From Fontisphaera persica (GTDB lineage: Bacteria > Verrucomicrobiota > Verrucomicrobiia > Limisphaerales > Fontisphaeraceae), in contig NZ_CP116615.1 of NCBI RefSeq assembly GCF_024832785.1, positions 186,001 through 250,000 of the forward strand: DNA of 64,000 nt, given 5' to 3'. This document shows, one piece after another, positions 29,910 through 38,035 of this stretch. The notes below the pieces were generated by a model. It searched no databases and was not told where the DNA came from. It saw only the letters and a program-made list of their open reading frames with translations. The position numbers and the translations under genes are program-made. Each line of letters starts with the position of its first letter. Position 1 is the first letter of the stretch.

Positions 29910-30509
29910 GTGGCTTTAGAAAACGCTAATAAAAGCATTGTTGATGTGGCTGCTAACCGCGCCGCCATAAAATACAGCATTGGTGAGCAGATGCGGCGCG
30001 TAATATGGGGACTTATAGGAAAGCCGCTCATAAGATTTAGTCCGCGGCCGTTTTTTGGGTGGAGAAGGATGATATTAAGATGTTTCGGTGCTAAAATCGG
30101 AAAGGAAGTTCATGTCTATCCCAGTACTATTGTTTATTTTCCTTGGAATCTGAGTGTAGGTGATTGGAGTGCAATTGGTGAAGATGCCTTGATTTATAAC
30201 TTGGGGCCGGTCACTATTGGGGATCGGGTGACCATATCGCATCGCGCTCATTTATGTGCTGGCACTCATGATTATACAAAGCCTGATTTTCCCCTGCTCA
30301 AACCCCCGATTAAGATAGAGCGGCTAGCCTGGGTATGCAGCCAGGCGTTTGTTGGCCCGGGAGTAAAAGTGGGTGAGGGGGCTATTGTCGGGGCCGGGGC
30401 GGTGGTAACCAAGGATGTAGAGCCATGGACGATTGTGGCTGGTAATCCGGCAAAAAAGCTCAAGAATCGTCTCCAATCGTCAGGCAATGTCTCCAGCTCG
30501 GACTGCTGA
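29910..30509 (+). CDS. WcaF-like hexapeptide acetyltransferase
   Basis: A 199-residue left-handed beta-helix transferase of the WcaF/VatB type. The N-terminal region RRVIWGLIGKPLIRFSPRPF and FFGWRRMILRCFGAKIGK precedes hexapeptide coils (VHVYPSTIVYFPWNLSVGDW; GPVTIGDRVTISHRAHLCAG). THDYT (about residue 115) matches the catalytic-loop histidine region, and the coil closes with [20 protein letters not shown] and AGNPAKKL. It would O-acetylate a sugar of the repeat unit. The start is GTG 29910, 10 nt after the preceding GT4 gene, consistent with cotranscription. Confidence 0.88.
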   Translation: MALENANKSIVDVAANRAAIKYSIGEQMRRVIWGLIGKPLIRFSPRPFFGWRRMILRCFGAKIGKEVHVYPSTIVYFPWNLSVGDWSAIGEDALIYNLGPVTIGDRVTISHRAHLCAGTHDYTKPDFPLLKPPIKIERLAWVCSQAFVGPGVKVGEGAIVGAGAVVTKDVEPWTIVAGNPAKKLKNRLQSSGNVSSSDC

Positions 30510-30537
30510 CAAGAAATCAGGAGTAGCAAAGGAATAA

Positions 30538-31380
30538 ATGGTATCAGTACTAATACCCACGTTTAATGAGGAAAATAACATTGCCTTCTGTATTAATAGT
30601 GTCTCCTGGGCAGACGAGGTGGTGGTGGTTGATTCTGCGTCACAAGATGCGACCCGAGAGACGGCTAAAGCCATAGGTGCCACTGTTGTTGAGTTCAAGT
30701 GGAATGGCAAATATCCGAAAAAGAAAAATTGGGCATTGGAGAATATTCGTTGGCGTAATGAGTGGGTGCTTATTTTGGACGCTGATGAGCAAATAACGCC
30801 AGGTCTGGCTGCAGAAATCAAAGACGTGCTCAGGCAACCTGCATGTGATGGATATTATATCAACCGCAGGTTTATGTTTCTTGGAAAATGGATACGTCAT
30901 TGCGGTTATTATCCAAGCTGGAACCTGCGGCTGTTCAAACATCGGCTGGGAAGGTACGAGAAGATAGACGTGGGTGATATTGGAAGCGGAGATAACGAGG
31001 TTCACGAGCATGTTGTGCTGAAGGGCAAAGCTGGATATCTGCAAAATGACATGCTGCACTACGCATATCCCGACATTCATACATGGATCGAGAAGCACAA
31101 CCGCTATTCAAGCTGGGAGGCTGCGATTGAGGTTGGCGGTGCCAACCTAAGTGAGAAGGGAATAGGTAAATCGCAAGAGAGACGCCGCAAGCTCAGACTG
31201 TGGTCCAGGAAACTGCCATTTCGTCCAACACTACGTTTTATTTATAGCTACTTCATCCAAGGAGGCATCCTCGATGGGGCTGCAGGCTGGCGCTTCTGCA
31301 GATTGCTGGCCATGTACGAACGAATGATCGTCTTCAAAATCAAGGAGAAGAGAGATTCCAACAAAGCAGTCAATCAATAA
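30538..31380 (+). CDS. GT2 glycosyltransferase, WaaE/KdtX-like
   Basis: A 280-residue GT-A enzyme. Nucleotide-binding motifs are VSVLIPTFNEENNIAFCINS at the N-terminus, VVVVDSASQDATRETA, KKKNWALENI, and WVLILDADEQITPGLAAEI with the D-x-D (about residues 80-82). The centre reads NRRFMFLGKWIRHCGYYPSW and LRLFKHRLGRYEK, and EVHEHVVLKG carries the E-x-H element seen in WaaE-type beta-1,4-glucosyltransferases and relatives. The start is ATG 30538, 28 nt after the acetyltransferase. It probably adds a residue to the polysaccharide unit; acceptor unknown. Confidence 0.87.
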   Translation: MVSVLIPTFNEENNIAFCINSVSWADEVVVVDSASQDATRETAKAIGATVVEFKWNGKYPKKKNWALENIRWRNEWVLILDADEQITPGLAAEIKDVLRQPACDGYYINRRFMFLGKWIRHCGYYPSWNLRLFKHRLGRYEKIDVGDIGSGDNEVHEHVVLKGKAGYLQNDMLHYAYPDIHTWIEKHNRYSSWEAAIEVGGANLSEKGIGKSQERRRKLRLWSRKLPFRPTLRFIYSYFIQGGILDGAAGWRFCRLLAMYERMIVFKIKEKRDSNKAVNQ

Positions 31381-31438
31381 TTGACCTCAAAGAAGTCTTA
31401 CAAAGAAAAATCTGATATCAATAAACCTAGTTTATTCG

Positions 31439-32008
31439 TTGGCATTTAAGTCCGCAAAGCTTGTTTGCGTTACGCTGGTCGTCTCGGTGATTATTTTGTT
31501 TTGGCCAGCCTATGAAAATTCGATGGGTATCCTCATGGTTGATGATGCCGTTGCTCATGCCCAGGCGCTGGTGGTTTTGGGTGGAGGCACACCTGAAAGA
31601 CAGAATAGAGCCATAGAATTATATAAACAAGGCCTTGCACCACTGATTATCAGCACCGGTGATGGCGAGCGAGAAACCTCCCATTACATTTACTTGATAA
31701 ACAAAATTCCGAGGCACGCCGTGGTTATCGAGTCCAAATCACGCAGCACATGGGAGAATGCACGATACACCGTGCCCATCCTTAAGCAGCATGGAATCAC
31801 GAATGCAATTTTGGTAACCTCATGGTTTCACTCTAGGCGTGCACTGCAAACATTCCGTCATGCATCACCGGCGACATCCTTTTACTCCACTCCAACTTAT
31901 TGGGGAGCACGGCGTGATTTGTGGAAGCCGTGTGGGTTGCGCAGATATATCCTGTTGGAGTTTATTAAAACTCCATACTATTGGGTGAGATGTATCATTG
32001 GAGCCTGA
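31439..32008 (+). CDS. DUF218 (YdcF/SanA/ElyC-type) envelope protein
   Basis: A 189-residue protein with one N-terminal membrane segment (about residues 6-24). A DUF218 domain follows: AQALVVLGGGTPERQNRAIE, PLIISTGDGERE, ESKSRSTWENARYT, and AILVTSWFHSRRALQTFRHA. These motifs (G-G-G, S-x-s-T-x-E-N, and T-S-x-x-H-x-x-R) are the family's conserved core. DUF218 proteins are envelope-associated, with proposed roles in lipid-carrier or polysaccharide metabolism. The start is TTG 31439. It lies between two glycosyltransferase genes in the same direction. Confidence 0.85.
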   Translation: MAFKSAKLVCVTLVVSVIILFWPAYENSMGILMVDDAVAHAQALVVLGGGTPERQNRAIELYKQGLAPLIISTGDGERETSHYIYLINKIPRHAVVIESKSRSTWENARYTVPILKQHGITNAILVTSWFHSRRALQTFRHASPATSFYSTPTYWGARRDLWKPCGLRRYILLEFIKTPYYWVRCIIGA

Positions 32009-32035
32009 TTTTGGCCAGGATTCGTTAAACTTTGA

Positions 32036-33277
32036 ATGCGGATTCTGCTGTTAAATCAAACTTTTTATCCTGATGTTGCCGCAACCGCACAACAACTGGG
32101 CGATCTTGCCCGGGAACTACAATCGCACGGCCATGAAGTAACGGTGGTTGCAAGCCGCCGTGCTTATGACTCACCGGGCACACTTTTCCCCAAACAAGAA
32201 AACTGGCATGGCATCCAAATCTATCGAGTTGCCAGCACTGGTTTTGGCAAGGGCGCAAAGTGGAAGCGGGCGGTGGACTTTGCCTCCTTTCTTCTGACCT
32301 GTTTTTTTCGGCTTTTGTTTCTAAAGCGACAGGAGGTGGTCATTGCCTTGACCAGCCCGCCACTTATCTCCGTGCTCGGCGCCTTGATGACACGTATCTG
32401 GGGAGCGCGCTTCATTTATTGGGTGATGGACTTTAACCCCGATGAGGCAATAGCCGCTGGCTGGCTGAGGGCCGGTTCGCCTGCGGCAAAATTTCTCGAC
32501 AGGCTTTCTCGCTTCAGCCTCAACTCAGCTCATTATGTCGTTGCCTTGGATCGCTTCATGCGGGAGCGCATTTTGGCCAAGGGTATTGCGTCGGAGCGAG
32601 TGGTGGTCATTCCGCCGTGGTCGCATGATGATCAGGTGCGATTTGATTCGGTGGCGCGCGCTGAATTCCGCAAACAACACGGCTGGGAGGATAAGTTCGT
32701 GGTCATGTATTCGGGCAATCACAGCCCGTGTCATCCGTTGGACACTTTGTTGCAGGCTGCCCTGCGCCTGGGTGGGAACGCATCTCCCCCGGCGGCTTCA
32801 TCTGCCCCAAGCCAGCGCATCCATTTCGCCTTCATTGGCGGCGGCTCGGAATTCCGAAAAGTCCAGGCTTTTGCCCGCGAACACCGGCTCAAGAATATCA
32901 CCTGCCTGCCATACCAACCGCTGGATCACCTTTCCGGCAGCCTGTCCTCGGCGGATTTGCAGGTGGTGGTGATGGGCGATCCGTTTGTAGGTCTGGTGCA
33001 TCCTTGCAAGATTTACAATCTGTTGCGTTTGGGATTGCCCATCCTGTACTTGGGTCCAGCCGTTTCGCATATCACCGATTTGTATCAAAATCCTGCCGCT
33101 CACAGCCTGCCTCCGCTTCATCGGTTTGCTCATGGGGATGTGGAAGGTGTGCTGGCCTTGCTGGAGCGCCTGTCGGTTTCCACTTCTGCTGCCCGTACTG
33201 ACGGCGCCGGAGCCGGTTTGGCTGCCTTCCAATCTCAAGCTTCCTGCTTGCAGCGATTTCTGACGCTGCTTTCCTGA
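32036..33277 (+). CDS. GT4 glycosyltransferase, WcaI-like
   Basis: A 413-residue GT-B enzyme. The N-terminus MRILLLNQTFYPDVAATAQQ is the classical opening of WcaI-type transferases, followed by GDLARELQSHGHEVTVVASR, PPLISVLGALMTRIWGARFI and YWVMDFNPDEAIAAGWLR. The donor domain has KFVVMYSGNHSPCHPLDTLL, HFAFIGGGSEFRKVQAFARE, and LPYQPLDHLSGSLSSADLQV. The start is ATG 32036, 27 nt after the DUF218 gene. It is GC-richer than the preceding genes, like the backbone. It is the last gene of the polysaccharide cluster; a terminator overlaps its stop codon. Confidence 0.9.
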   Translation: MRILLLNQTFYPDVAATAQQLGDLARELQSHGHEVTVVASRRAYDSPGTLFPKQENWHGIQIYRVASTGFGKGAKWKRAVDFASFLLTCFFRLLFLKRQEVVIALTSPPLISVLGALMTRIWGARFIYWVMDFNPDEAIAAGWLRAGSPAAKFLDRLSRFSLNSAHYVVALDRFMRERILAKGIASERVVVIPPWSHDDQVRFDSVARAEFRKQHGWEDKFVVMYSGNHSPCHPLDTLLQAALRLGGNASPPAASSAPSQRIHFAFIGGGSEFRKVQAFAREHRLKNITCLPYQPLDHLSGSLSSADLQVVVMGDPFVGLVHPCKIYNLLRLGLPILYLGPAVSHITDLYQNPAAHSLPPLHRFAHGDVEGVLALLERLSVSTSAARTDGAGAGLAAFQSQASCLQRFLTLLS

Positions 33278-33301
33278 CGCGCTTCGCGTCTTCGGTTTTT
33301 T
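33276..33301 (+). terminator. Rho-independent terminator at end of polysaccharide cluster
   Basis: The stem GACGCG (33276-33281) pairs with CGCGTC (33285-33290) around a 3-nt loop. Four bases and GG later comes a run of T at about 33296-33301. It overlaps the stop codon of the WcaI-like gene, a compact way to end a long operon. Confidence 0.55.
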
Positions 33302-33403
33302 GCCGGCCTCCGCCGTCTTTCACCTGTTCGGGGCTGTTTTTACCCTGAATAACCTGACAAAAACGTTCGTCATTTCTGGCAGGCTGAATTACTTTTGCTA
33401 CGC

Positions 33404-34726
33404 ATGAAAAACGCTAATAATCTTCCCCTCCTCGCGGCTGGCGTGGTTGCGTTGGCCGTGCAACTCCAGGCGGCCAACTGGCCGCAATGGCGCGGGCCTG
33501 AATTTAATGGCAGCTCGCCGGAGCGCAATCTCCCTGCCCAGTGGAGCAAAACCGAGAACGTCAAATGGGTCGCCGATTTGCCCGGCGTTTCCGCGGCCAC
33601 CCCCGCCGTGTGGGATAACCATGTGTTTGTCACGGCGGCGGTGCGTGAACGGCAGGAACTGCTGGCCATCGCTGTGGACCGCCGCACGGGCAAGATATTA
33701 TGGCAGCAAAAAGTCAGCGACGGCTTTGGCCAGGACAATCGGAGCACGTACGCCTCGCCTTCGCCGGTCACCGACGGCAAGACGGTGTGGTTTTTCTTTG
33801 GCAATGGCGAGTTGGCGGCCTTTGATTTCAATGGCAAAAAACTTTGGGCACGCAACATCCAGCGGGATTACGGCGCTTTTGCGTTTTTGTGGACGTTCTC
33901 CAGCAGCCCGCTCTTGTACAATGGCCGGTTGTACCTGCAGGTATTGCAGCGCGATGTGCCCGTCAATGGCCGTGGCCGCCGGGATGGCCCCAATGAATCG
34001 TACCTCCTTGCCATGGACCCCGCGACGGGCAAGGAATTGTGGAGGCACATCCGCCCGAGTGATGCGCGGGAGGAATCCCGCGAGGCCTTCAGCACGCCGA
34101 TTCCCCATACCCATGCCGGGCGCGCGGAAATTCTCATCGCGGGCGGTGACTGCATCAGCGGCCACGACCCGGCCACTGGCAGGGAATTCTGGCGCTGGGG
34201 CACATGGAATCCACAACGCATCACGCATTGGCGGCTGGTGCCTTCGCCCGTAGCCGCCCAGGGGGTGGTGCTTGCTTGCGCCCCCAAAGGGGGGCCGGTG
34301 GTGGCCGTCAAGCTTGGTCGCAACGGCGTTTTGAGCGACAAGGAGGTGGCGTGGCAAAGCGAGGACCGGGCGGTGTCCACGGATGTTTCCACCCCGCTCT
34401 ATTACCAGGGCCGGTTTTACGTGCTCAACAGTGACCGCCGCACACTAAGCTGCCTGGAGCCGCTGAGTGGCAAGGTGCTTTGGACGGGTGAACTGAAGGG
34501 CCGCAGCAAAATTGAGGCTTCGCCGACGGGGGCCGACGGAAAAATCTACGTGATGAATCACAGCGGCGAGGTGTTTGTGGTGGCCGCAGGCGACACCTTC
34601 AACCTGCTGGCCACCATCCCGATGGGCGGCGAGGCTGAGGATCGAGACCTGCGCTCCACGATTGTGCCGGCCTACGGCAATCTTTTCATCCGCACCGGCG
34701 CCAAGCTCTATTGCATAGGCAAGTAG
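33404..34726 (+). CDS. PQQ-like beta-propeller repeat protein, exported
   Basis: A 440-residue protein with a cleavable-looking signal peptide (MKNANNLPLLAAGVVALAVQ, then QAANWPQWRG). The mature part carries repeated beta-propeller blades: NWPQWRGPEFNGSS at the start, LLAIAVDRRTGKILWQQKVS, LLAMDPATGKELWRHIRPSD, ISGHDPATGREFWRWGTW and LSCLEPLSGKVLWTGEL. The D-x-x-T-G-K-x-x-W pattern is that of PQQ_2 repeats. Such proteins are abundant in Verrucomicrobiota and Planctomycetes and lie in the periplasm; no enzyme activity can be inferred. I chose ATG 33404 over the upstream TTG 33395 because it gives a clean signal peptide. Confidence 0.88.
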   Translation: MKNANNLPLLAAGVVALAVQLQAANWPQWRGPEFNGSSPERNLPAQWSKTENVKWVADLPGVSAATPAVWDNHVFVTAAVRERQELLAIAVDRRTGKILWQQKVSDGFGQDNRSTYASPSPVTDGKTVWFFFGNGELAAFDFNGKKLWARNIQRDYGAFAFLWTFSSSPLLYNGRLYLQVLQRDVPVNGRGRRDGPNESYLLAMDPATGKELWRHIRPSDAREESREAFSTPIPHTHAGRAEILIAGGDCISGHDPATGREFWRWGTWNPQRITHWRLVPSPVAAQGVVLACAPKGGPVVAVKLGRNGVLSDKEVAWQSEDRAVSTDVSTPLYYQGRFYVLNSDRRTLSCLEPLSGKVLWTGELKGRSKIEASPTGADGKIYVMNHSGEVFVVAAGDTFNLLATIPMGGEAEDRDLRSTIVPAYGNLFIRTGAKLYCIGK

Positions 34727-34770
34727 TGCGGCAGCCCGGTTAAGGAGGCAAGTCATTCAAAAAAACAAAA

Positions 34771-34797
34771 GGCTCCGGAAAATTCCGGAGCCTTTTT
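34771..34797. terminator. Bidirectional rho-independent terminator
   Basis: The perfect stem GGCTCCGG (34771-34778) and CCGGAGCC (34785-34792) has AAAATT as loop. A T run (34793-34798) follows on the plus strand, and an A run (34767-34770 plus further As upstream) precedes it, giving a T run on the minus strand. It serves both the PQQ-type gene (plus) and infC (minus), whose 3' ends face each other here. Confidence 0.9.
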
Positions 34798-34830
34798 TGT
34801 TGCCGCCGAGAAGCGCTGGATGCGCCGGCA

Positions 34831-35592
34831 CTATGGTTTAATTTCCAGTTGCGAGAAGGGATTGTTGCCGAAGTTGCCGCCGGGCGCACTCCCCGGGGCG
34901 CTCGCTCCAGAGTCGCCGCGGACAATTTGCACGGCATTGCCCGAAGCCGCCGCCGCACGCTCGCCAGGCGGAGGTTTTTGCGTCGGGGCAGGTGGCGTGT
35001 TGGGGCCTTGGGCTTCGACTTCTTCCGGATGTTTGGCGCGCTTGTTTTTCGGCAGGGGACTGATGGTCACATGGATATTGCGGCCGGCCAGTTTGGGCGT
35101 GTAATCCGCCTGACCCCAGGGCCGCAACTCCTGCACAAATTTTTCCACCTGCTGCATGCCGATCTCCTGGTGGGCCATCTCGCGCCCGCGGAACCGCAGC
35201 GTGACCTTGACTTTCATGTCGTCGCACAAGAAATCAACGGCATGCCGCAGCTTCACCTTGAAATCATGGGGGTCAATGGTGGCGCTGAGCTGGACCTCCT
35301 TCATTTTGTTGGCGTGCTGGTGCTTCCGCTGCTCCTTCTCCTTCTTTTCCTGCTCGTAGCGGAATTTGCCATAGTCCACCAGCCGGCACACCGGCGGGTT
35401 GGCATTGGGGGAAATCTCCACCAGGTCCACCCCACGCTCGCGCGCCATACGGAGGGCATCGCCCAGGGGAAAGACACCCAACTGTTTATTGTCGTCGCCA
35501 ATCACCCGGACTTCACGGGCACGGATTTTGCCGTTAATCCTGATGAAGGAATGCGACGACCCGGAAGAATGATGAGGGCGTGGCTGGCTCAA
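34831..35592 (-). CDS. infC: Translation initiation factor IF-3 with long C-terminal extension
   Basis: It binds the 30S subunit and checks start codon selection. The N-domain has RINGKIRAREVRVIGDDNKQ and LGVFPLGDALRMARERGVDL followed by VEISPNANPPVCRLVDYGKF. The linker is lysine-rich (KKEKEQRKHQHANKMKE), and the C-domain has IDPHDFKVKLRHAVDFLCDD and VKVTLRFRGREMAHQEIGM. Normal IF-3 is about 170-180 residues; this one has 253, with an extra Pro/Gly/Ala-rich tail (from about residue 175) ending QLEIKP. The start is TTG 35592, preceded by GGTGAGGG; no ATG is in frame upstream. rpmI and rplT do not follow it; a terminator does. Unusual starts are a known way to autoregulate infC. Confidence 0.95.
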   Translation of the reverse strand: MSQPRPHHSSGSSHSFIRINGKIRAREVRVIGDDNKQLGVFPLGDALRMARERGVDLVEISPNANPPVCRLVDYGKFRYEQEKKEKEQRKHQHANKMKEVQLSATIDPHDFKVKLRHAVDFLCDDMKVKVTLRFRGREMAHQEIGMQQVEKFVQELRPWGQADYTPKLAGRNIHVTISPLPKNKRAKHPEEVEAQGPNTPPAPTQKPPPGERAAAASGNAVQIVRGDSGASAPGSAPGGNFGNNPFSQLEIKP

Positions 35593-35789
35593 GCGGCCCT
35601 CACCAAATAGAAGTTGTTCATAGTTTCTCTCAAGGCAGCATCACAATCTGCCGGCCGCCACCCGGCGGCCCTCATCACGCACCAAACTGCCATCCAGCTA
35701 CGTTGGAGGCAAGCAGAAAATGCAGTTCTTTATGCGGTGTGAACATTTAGGTTGCCCTTGTTTGTTGGACAATGGGGTAGGGATGAGAT

Positions 35790-36830
35790 ATGATGCAAAC
35801 CATGCACCACGATGAGCCATCGAGGCGGTGGGCCGTGACAGCGTTGCGCTTGGCGGTGTGGCTGTGGGGCTTGCTGTGTTTGGGCCTCGTTTTTGTCGGG
35901 AGCGGGGTGGTTTGGGCGCATGTGCCGCGGGAGGGGGCGGCTTCGGCTTCGAGGGGTTTTGAAACGGGGGTGGCGCATGTTATTAGTCTCGGGGAGCACA
36001 CGTCCCGCTGTAGCGGGATGTCCCTTTGGCGTCCCGTCCCGCAAAGCGGGATAAGGCTTGCGTCCCGAAGGCCAAACGCGGCCACGGAGCCATCGGCGGC
36101 GGAGTATGAGTATGGGCCGTTTGGGGAGCCGATTCGCGCCACCGGGCCGGTGGCGTTAGTGAATCCGTTCCGGTTTTCGACGAAGTTTTGCGACGACGAA
36201 ACGGGCCTGTATTACTACGGCCACCGTTACTACCATCCCCACACTGGCAGGTGGCTCAGCCGCGACCCAATTGGAGAAGGAGGTGGACTGAACTTGTATG
36301 GGCTGGTAAACAACCAACCGGTCCACTTCGTGGACCCGCACGGGCTTTGGGGCATCAAGATTGGCCGTGTGCACCTTGGTTGGGGCGAGCCCACGTATGT
36401 GTTCGACCGGGAGGTATGGCAGGAAATCAAGGAGCGGTGGCACACCGGCTTGGATGCGATAGGGGTCATTGAGCCGACCCCGTTGGCCGACGGTTTGAAC
36501 GCCCTTCTTTATGCCATGGAAGGGGGATGGGGCAATGCGGGAATCAGCGCGGTGGGCATGGTGCCTTTCCTGGGTGACGGGGCCAAGCTGTGCAAGTATA
36601 TTGGCAAATATGGTGCTAAAGCCGCAAAGGAGGCAGGCGACCTCGCAAAGCTTGGGCGTTCAGGAAAGCAAGCGAGACTGCGCGAACTTGCGACTGACCC
36701 AAGTGTATCCTCCGCTGACCGTGGATGGATTCGCCAAGAGATGAACTCGATTGAGCGAGGGCAGAGGACAAGTATCCGCGTGCCACCGGGCAAGAACCTT
36801 GCGCATAGGCGTGGATTTGAGGCAAAGTAG
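35790..36830 (+). CDS. Miniature RHS polymorphic toxin, truncated by an amber codon
   Basis: A 346-residue frame. An N-terminal hydrophobic segment (about 20-43) and a repeat-derived insert (about residues 69-98) precede the RHS core: EYEYGPFGEPI, GLYYYGHRYYHPHTGRWLSR (Gly 153 in GRWLSRDP), and NLYGLVNNQPVHFVDPHGLW. The long array of YD repeats normal in RHS proteins is absent. The variable C-terminus ends RVPPGKNLAHRRGFEAK, then TAG (36828-36830). The same frame runs on for 24 sense codons (GYGYEHSDLQHIDLHKLQHK at its heart) to TGA 36903-36905. That tail looks like the end of a polymorphic toxin type 8-like domain, so the amber probably disables the toxin. A DUF2750 gene starts inside the TGA. 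Confidence 0.8.
   Translation: MMQTMHHDEPSRRWAVTALRLAVWLWGLLCLGLVFVGSGVVWAHVPREGAASASRGFETGVAHVISLGEHTSRCSGMSLWRPVPQSGIRLASRRPNAATEPSAAEYEYGPFGEPIRATGPVALVNPFRFSTKFCDDETGLYYYGHRYYHPHTGRWLSRDPIGEGGGLNLYGLVNNQPVHFVDPHGLWGIKIGRVHLGWGEPTYVFDREVWQEIKERWHTGLDAIGVIEPTPLADGLNALLYAMEGGWGNAGISAVGMVPFLGDGAKLCKYIGKYGAKAAKEAGDLAKLGRSGKQARLRELATDPSVSSADRGWIRQEMNSIERGQRTSIRVPPGKNLAHRRGFEAK
35995..36085 (+). repeat. REP-like palindromic repeat inside the RHS reading frame
   Basis: GTCCCGCTGTAGCGGGATG and GTCCCGCAAAGCGGGATAAG are two small hairpins with CGGGAC-type arms. They are followed by GCGTCCCGAAGGCCAAACGC. The block is translated as part of the RHS protein (VPQSGIRLASRRPNAA). An inverted relative occurs at about 38040-38110 in the downstream intergenic region (VPQSGIMTASRRPKA on the minus strand). 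A mobile palindromic repeat has thus been accommodated in frame. Confidence 0.7.
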
Positions 36831-36904
36831 GGTTACGGATACGAGCACAGCGACTTGCAGCACATCGACCTGCACAAGCTTCAACACAAATACGAAGGCT
36901 ACTG

Positions 36905-37300
36905 ATGAGTTGGACACCGAACGAAAAAGAAATCGAGGCTGTGTTGTCCTTGGACGCCTCGAAGCGATACGAACACTGGATAAAGAAAGTCGCAGACCAG
37001 GAAGAAGTCTGGAGTCTGTGGCAGGAGGGCGGTTGGGCTTTGGCTGGAGATGACACAGGACGCCAGCTCGTTCCAGTCTGGCCGCATTCGAGATATGCTG
37101 CTTTGTGTGCGGAGGGTGTGTGGGCGAGCTATCAGCCAAAGGCGATTGCTCTTGAAGTTTGGCTCGACCGCTGGATACCTGGGATGGAGCGAGACCAGCG
37201 GCTTGTCGCTGTTTTCCCAACGCCGAAAGACAAGGGAGTGCCTATTGAGCCAAGGCGACTTGAAAAGGATTTGCGCCAGGAACTGAGGAACTACGAGTGA
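36905..37300 (+). CDS. DUF2750 protein, putative immunity protein for the RHS toxin
   Basis: A 131-residue soluble protein. The DUF2750 pattern is clear: KRYEHWIKKVADQEEVWSLW, GGWALAGDDTGRQLVPVWPH, RYAALCAEGVWASYQPKAIA, then VFPTPKDKG and an acidic end. Its ATG (36905-36907) overlaps the TGA at the end of the extended RHS frame (TGATG), so translation was coupled to the full-length toxin. Small proteins directly after RHS toxin tips are usually their immunity partners. The immunity role is therefore inferred from position; I know of no defined mechanism for this family. The gene is intact although the toxin is truncated. Confidence 0.82.
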   Translation: MSWTPNEKEIEAVLSLDASKRYEHWIKKVADQEEVWSLWQEGGWALAGDDTGRQLVPVWPHSRYAALCAEGVWASYQPKAIALEVWLDRWIPGMERDQRLVAVFPTPKDKGVPIEPRRLEKDLRQELRNYE

Positions 37301-37763
37301 TTCGGCTGTGGCGTTTCCGCCTCCGCCGAGGCTGCGGCAAGAGAGCGGTAGCAGGCATGATCCTGGACGCCTCCGTGATGGTGGACGCCGCCGCTTTCTT
37401 GCTGGACGCCACTTGAGCTGGCCATGAGAGACAAAGTCCAGGAATCGCCTCTTGCTCAAGTGACAAGACGAGATTAGGCCGGGGTCATCGTGGACGCTGG
37501 CTCTTGACGGCCCGTCAAGAGGTTCGGTTGCCAGAGCCGCCTGACCAGGATGCCGCGATTACGCTCACCGGGATGATGGGGATGATGCTCCTTTAGCCGC
37601 AGTCGCTGCCGCCGTTTGGTGGGCCACGGCGGCGACGAGGGGAGGGAGGCATGAAGGCTTGATTTAGGGCGTGGGAATAGAGGGCGAGAGCGGGGTTGGA
37701 GTTGACATCGGCGGGACGCTCCCGCTTTGCAGGACGAGGCGCAGGCGCTGCGCGTCCGCTTGA

Positions 37764-37831
37764 CCTTGGCAACTCAGCAGTCACGGAGCCGGGAGGCTCC
37801 GTGAACCCGCAGGCGGGACGCCTGCGCTACA
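37764..37831 (+). repeat. R1 palindromic repeat, copy 1
   Basis: It contains two adjacent hairpins: ACGGAGCCGGGAGGCTCCGT (8-bp arms) and GCAGGCGGGACGCCTGC (7-bp arms), then GCTACA. It is nearly identical to the copies at 38172 and 38291. Confidence 0.85.
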
Positions 37832-37915
37832 GACCCTCACCTTGGCCCTCTACGACGATGGGGTGGAGGGAAAAGGGGGCAGAGAGCGTCAAATGGAAAA
37901 CACAGACCACGAATG

Positions 37916-38010
37916 AACACGAATGGACACGGATTTTGAACAGAAGGAAACGAGGGGAACGAAGGGGGAAAACGCCCCCTCTCCCTGGCCCTCTCCCAGA
38001 GGGAGAGGGA
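37916..38010 (+). repeat. R2 repeat, copy 1
   Basis: It reads ATGGACACGGATTTTGAACA, then GAACGAAGGGGGAAAACGCC and CCCTCTCCC...GAGAGGG. GGGGG..AAAA..CCCCC and CCCTCTCCC/GGGAGAGGG can form hairpins. The relative at 38394 differs by only a few bases. Confidence 0.82.
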
Positions 38011-38035
38011 AATAGTTACCGTGCGTCGGATTATT

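Noticed and set aside
36828-36830. TAG in the RHS gene read as pyrrolysine or another recoded residue
   Set aside because: No recoding signal is seen and RHS toxins are not known to use it; a nonsense mutation is simpler.
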